Assembly (NCBI GenBank): GCA_033961575.1
Contig: CM066732.1
Location: 74,314,687-74,378,686, forward strand
Direction: 5' to 3'
Origin: Aselliscus stoliczkanus
Lineage: Eukaryota > Chordata > Mammalia > Chiroptera > Hipposideridae
DNA: 64,000 nucleotides
The notes beneath the pieces are model-generated. The model was given only the letters and a program-made list of their open reading frames with translations, was not told the origin of the DNA and did no database searches. The stretch's first letter is position 1; each line of letters opens with the position of its first letter. A program made the position numbers and the translations under genes. This document shows positions 60,076 through 64,000 of this stretch, piece by piece.

Positions 60076-60430
60076 GGTAGTTGTGGGGCGCCAGCACTGG
60101 GCTACCCCCGCACTTTGTAGTGCGCCCTGCGGCTGGAGCAGGGCTGGGATCAGACCTAGAGCGCTCTCCAGGCTCCACCTACCTGCGGGCCCAATGTCCT
60201 TTGGCTCCGGGGTCCCCTGCCGGGCTCTCAGCAACCATCGCGCAGGGAACTTTCGCCACGATCTCCCCCTCCGCTTCCCTCGACCGCCAGCCCCAGAGCT
60301 AGATTTTATTGCTTGAACCTTGTTTGTATATTTTTAAATAGCTATTTGTATAGGAAGCAACTTATTTTAAAAGAAATAGAATATTTTTCCTCTTTGTGGT
60401 GCGAGAATATAAAATGTGTAGGGTTGGGTC
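60076..60430 (+). other. NKX2-8: NKX2-8 proximal 3' UTR
   Basis: GC-rich sequence up to 60300 gives way to an AU-rich stretch (60301-60415) with TTTGTATATTTTTAAATAG-type words, typical of a 3' UTR end. The true end is not determined. Confidence 0.5.
60406..60411 (+). terminator. Possible variant polyadenylation signal AATATA
   Basis: AATATA closes the AU-rich stretch after the NKX2-8 stop and is followed by GTGTAGGGTTGGGT, which could serve as a GU-rich element. It is a weak variant hexamer. The nearest canonical signal I noted is at 61682. Confidence 0.3.
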
Positions 60431-62649
60431 CCCTTTCGCGCCTGCTGGGAACGTAGGTGGGAGCTGTGCTTTCCCGTGACCAGTTAAGTTATGGCCCACC
60501 TGGAACTGGATCGAAGTTCCGACACGGCTTTAGGAGGATGGAGGGTGGGGTGGAGAAGAAGGAAGCAAAAGCAACCCTGGGATCCCTGTTAGCACCGGCT
60601 CTGGCTCTGAAGGGGAACGGAGGCCCTTCTGGGCTCCTGGAGCTGCTGGCGTTTCAAACACCAAACGTCAACCCAGTCGGCCACGACTAGGGCCACACAG
60701 GGCATGAGCTTATCCGTAAGGATTCTCAAGAGACGTGCTAGCCAGGTAGGGGCTGAGGCATACTGCCACCAGAGCAGCCTGAGCTTGGCTGCAAGGCGTC
60801 GGTTTCCGGAGTGCAGCAGCCAAGGCCTCAGAGACCCAAAGAGCAGAACCAGTAGCCCTCAGTTAAGCCTTCGAGTGCCTCACCTGGCAGCTGTTCATTT
60901 CCTGCCTCTTGGCGCCACACCTAACCGGGGTGGCCTGGTGAAGAAACCAAAGGGTGGTAGGGAATGACCCACCTTAGGGCTGCCAGTTGAGGGAGGACCT
61001 ATCTGGAGAGCCTCAGTGGCCCAGCACAGGCATGGGATATGTTCCTGGGTCTCATTTCATCCGCGGTGCCACGGCTGCGGGCGGTCTGGTGTTGTTGGTA
61101 ACTGCCCTTTCCCTCAGTACCCAGAGCCGCAGGGCCTTCTATGCAGTAGAGATGAGCACGAGTAGAACAATTTCGGGCATCAGATTCAGAGACGGGAACA
61201 AGGGCTGGGTGAGATCTATGAGGAGAAGGCATTGGGCCTGTTTGGGGACCCAGCTTTCTTATTCCAGGATGTCAGAGGTGGGGTGTTATCACCTGGGATT
61301 TGGGGGGATGGGAGAGAGAGGGTAGAGGGGGAAGGGAGTGGGATGTTTGGATCTCAGCTGCTGGCCACCTTGCCTTCCATATGGATGCGGTTATCTTAGA
61401 AGAATCTCGATCCTTAAACCTCCTTTTGTCTTGGGAACTGAAAAGACCATTGTCAGGCCTGAAAAGGACCTAGACAAAATCCGCACTGTTTCGATTCAGG
61501 ACTCTGTTTAATCAGTCCCTGGTGACAATGTAGTGGGTGTTAGGGAGGACAATAGTATCTTTTTAAACCTTGTGGCCTTCAGGAAGACAAAGGGCTTGAA
61601 TTTTATGGGCTTACAACTTCAATTAGAACAGTGCCAGTGTGCATGGGAGATTATCAAATTTGTATCATAAAACCTCTTTCTAATAAATGATTGCTATGGG
61701 GGGAGCCTGGACCTTGTAAGACATATATTGGAAACTGCCCTGGGGGCTTCCTGGTAAGCCCTGGCACAGCAGATGGGAGAGAGGAGGAAAGGATTTGTGA
61801 AGAAGACTCTGGCTGGGACTTGTCTTTGTGGTCAGTTGGCTGGGTCCTTGGTTCTTCCAGGCCCTTCCTCCTGAAGGGATGTTTTCCCCAAGAATGGAGG
61901 TACAGATTCGTAGCTTGTTTTCTGCTGTTGGTGGTGACAAAGTCCTAACTGTTCTGGAGAAGAAAGTACAAAATCACCACCTGTTCAGTTTCTTGCCTTT
62001 TATTTTTCTGGAGCTCCAGAGAAAGTAGGTCTTGGGGTGCACAACATGGAGGCAGCCTATTTAATAATGAGGCCCGCAGGACTAAGGGGCCTGGACTATG
62101 GAGAGGTGCCCTTCCCAGGAGGCTCTTTGGGAGAGCATGTCTTCAGCTTTATTCATCCAGAGAGGTCTAACCAATAAGAAAGACCATTTACCTGCTTCCC
62201 AGCCAGGTGGTCAGAGCCATAGCAGGATGCCCACCAGAAAGCCAGCCTGTGTCCTGGGCAGAAGGAGGACAGAAATTTCCTATAACATTAGCATCAGGAG
62301 CCATCAGGTATAAACTATTACCTGCTTCCTTTTTCTCCTTTTCCTTTAGGCACCTTCCTTTAGAGAGGAAAAGCCATAAGTAGGAATTAATTAAAAATGC
62401 ACTCGCATCACCACTGACCCATTTTAGAGACTCAAGCTGTCGTTTTTTCTTCTATTGCATTTGTAATAAGCTGGAAAAGATAACTGTCAATTTACTTCTG
62501 ACCTAAAATCAGTTTTTCCAGGCTCTGACAAGGAAAGCTAAACCCAAGTCCTCTCTGCCAGCAGCTGTGAGAACAGGGTCTCTTTAGGGTCTCCTTCCCT
62601 ACGTGACAGTCAAACCGGCACCCATCACCAACATCACAGGCAGATTCAC
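60431..62649. other. NKX2-8 downstream flank
   Basis: Moderately GC-rich, then neutral sequence. It may include a longer 3' UTR up to the AATAAA at 61682. No other gene or clear repeat. Confidence 0.45.
61682..61687 (+). terminator. Canonical AATAAA downstream of NKX2-8
   Basis: AATAAA follows an AT-rich stretch about 1.6 kb after the stop codon. It could end a long 3' UTR or be unrelated. Confidence 0.3.
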
Positions 62650-62830
62650 ACTCAGCAAACTTATTGAAACTTACTGTACTCCAGCCGTTGTTCCACAGTT
62701 AATCTAACAGACACCTTATGCACTGTATATGTAATACCCCCATTTTACAGATAAAAACTTAGGCACTATGTGTGGGAGTGAATGATTTGTCCAACACAGT
62801 CGTAAACCTCATAGACTACCACTGTCTTCC
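62650..62830 (+). mobile_element. MIR relic
   Basis: cttactgtactccagccgtt, cccccattttacagataaaa and gtgaatgatttgtccaacac match a MIR core. Confidence 0.65.
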
Positions 62831-63039
62831 GTTTAACCCACATTTAAGCCACCCTACAAACTGTCCTGAAGGAGGACCATTGTAATCTTGATCTGGTGAC
62901 ACTATATACATTACTCAACTATCATAAGTTGTCTTATGGATAGTCTGGAAGGATAAGAGAGCATCCTACAGACAGCCAAAAGCACCCTATACAGCTTAGG
63001 ACCACTCACAGAAGCTGGTCACATGGCATCACAGGAGTT

Positions 63040-63290
63040 GCTGACATTTTAAATGTTTCCTGTGGACCAGGAAATATTCTAAGTTCTTTTATTCATATTA
63101 ACTCATTGAATTTTCACAACAGTCTCATGAGATGGTAATACTATTCCCACTTCACAGAGGAGGAAACTGAAGGCCAAAGAGGATATACATAACTTATCCA
63201 AGGTCACACAGCTGGTAAGTGACAGAGAGGATCTGAACCCAAGCAAGTCTAGCTTCGGATCTCACACCTTTAACCACATGGTGGGAATTA
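63040..63290 (+). mobile_element. MIR element, well preserved
   Basis: tattcatattaactcattga, attcccacttcacagaggag, gaaactgaaggccaaagagg, caaggtcacacagctggtaa and gaggatctgaacccaagc give a clear MIR through its core. Confidence 0.85.
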
Positions 63291-64000
63291 GTTCCCATTC
63301 TTTGATTATGTTTTATTTCTCCTAATTGACAGTCCTGGTTACCTTACAAATGCATCTCTAAGAGACATGTTTTTAGCATCTTTCTGTGTCTCTGTCCCTC
63401 CCTCCGTGCCTCCCCATGTACCAACCCTCAGCTTTTGGACACAGCCACTGTGTTTCCCCAGTGTCTGTTTGTGTGCATTCTTGTCCAGCTGTCAATGAAA
63501 CACAGCTCTTGTCTGCAGGTCACGATATGTTCCTGTGACTATCATTCCACCATTCTTCTTCCAGATAAACAAGCATCTGCTGCTGCTCTCTTGACACCAA
63601 TTGTCCACTCAGGGTTTGGTTTGCTGCTGACTCTGATAAGCTCCTCTAAGCTCTCCCAACCCCCAGGCCCAGATCCCTGGGGAGCTTTATGACTTTGGCT
63701 TTCCTAGCCCTCTCCCCAGTCATGTGTTTCCTTCCTAGGTCTCCAGTATTATCTTTATTGTTAAATATCATCCTCTTCACATTTTCTTTCTCTTCTTCCA
63801 TTGTATATATTTTCACTTCATCTCACTTAAATCTCTTGTGGGTGGAGATTGCAATTTTCACTTCAGTTTTCTTTCCTCATTGTTCAGAGGATCTTACATC
63901 TTAGCAATCTCTTATCTGACCAATTTAGCACTTTAGAATCTTAGATAATGTGCTACTGATGGGTTAGAAGGAAGTTATGTGAGCCTAGGCTAACCTATAC
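63291..64000. other. Intergenic, unrecognised
   Basis: No supported gene or clear repeat to the end of the window. Confidence 0.4.

Larger units (their letters stand above)
56860..60310. other. CpG-rich island tract over NKX2-8 and its upstream region
   Basis: Dense CpG dinucleotides with high GC across the promoter, exon 1, the end of the intron and exon 2, plus an upstream lobe at about 57.0-58.1 kb. The AT-rich flanks on both sides lack this. This is typical of Polycomb-regulated developmental genes. Boundaries are by eye. Confidence 0.7.

Noticed and set aside
1..64000. Search for NKX2-1 or PAX9 exons, microRNAs or other host RNA genes
   Set aside because: No second homeodomain or paired-domain coding sequence was seen, and no recognisable RNA gene. 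Neighbours are assumed to lie outside.

Overview
The window is vertebrate, and clearly placental-mammal, nuclear DNA. It has one intron-containing developmental gene, a CpG-rich promoter region, many L1 pieces, MIR and L2 relics, a MER5-like hAT relic, Tigger and mariner DNA transposons, and dense microsatellites. Two tRNA-headed SINE groups, one of them VES-like, point to a bat. That placement comes from remembered repeat families and is an inference. I cannot name the species.

The only gene I can support is NKX2-8 (called Nkx2-9 in mouse), on the + strand with two exons: 58701-58857 and 59519-60075. Joined, they encode 237 residues with a TN motif, an NK2-class homeodomain (Tyr54) and an NK2-specific domain. 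A TATA-like box, a G-rich GC-box cluster and a roughly 3 kb CpG-rich tract surround it. Farther upstream, in a sequence-complex, repeat-free block, is a perfect GLI core (GACCACCCA, 57067-57075) and two forkhead motifs (58126-58153). This fits the family's known control by Hedgehog and FOXA. In other mammals the gene lies between NKX2-1 and PAX9. Given its strand, the left 57 kb should be the NKX2-8 to PAX9 intergenic region and the right 4 kb should lead toward NKX2-1. No exon of either neighbour is visible.

The left 56 kb is intergenic and built of layered insertions. (a) 0.6-3.1 kb and 11.0-15.3 kb: two minus-strand L1 copies that share one large internal ORF2 deletion, which suggests a non-autonomous, HAL1-like family. 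(b) 9.2-9.8 kb: an internally deleted mariner; a fragment of the same family lies in the first L1. (c) 18.5-19.8 kb: a SINE in a Tigger in an LTR-like repeat. (d) 23.6-28.5 kb: a + strand L1 interrupted by a minus-strand L1 that carries a long SINE, with a target duplication. (e) 30.4-32.4 kb: an L1 in an older L1. (f) 32.6-33.5 kb: a ferritin heavy-chain retropseudogene followed by a long SINE, with three copies of one target sequence. (g) 45.6-46.6 kb: two long SINEs head to head. The remaining intergenic DNA is low-complexity, MIR/L2 relics, or unrecognised single-copy sequence, some of it a candidate for conserved regulatory DNA.

Most open frames in the window are chance frames in repeats or in the CpG-rich tract. 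I found no rRNA, functional tRNA, CRISPR array or novel protein system. The most interesting material is the regulatory architecture upstream of NKX2-8 and the unusual retroelement structures.
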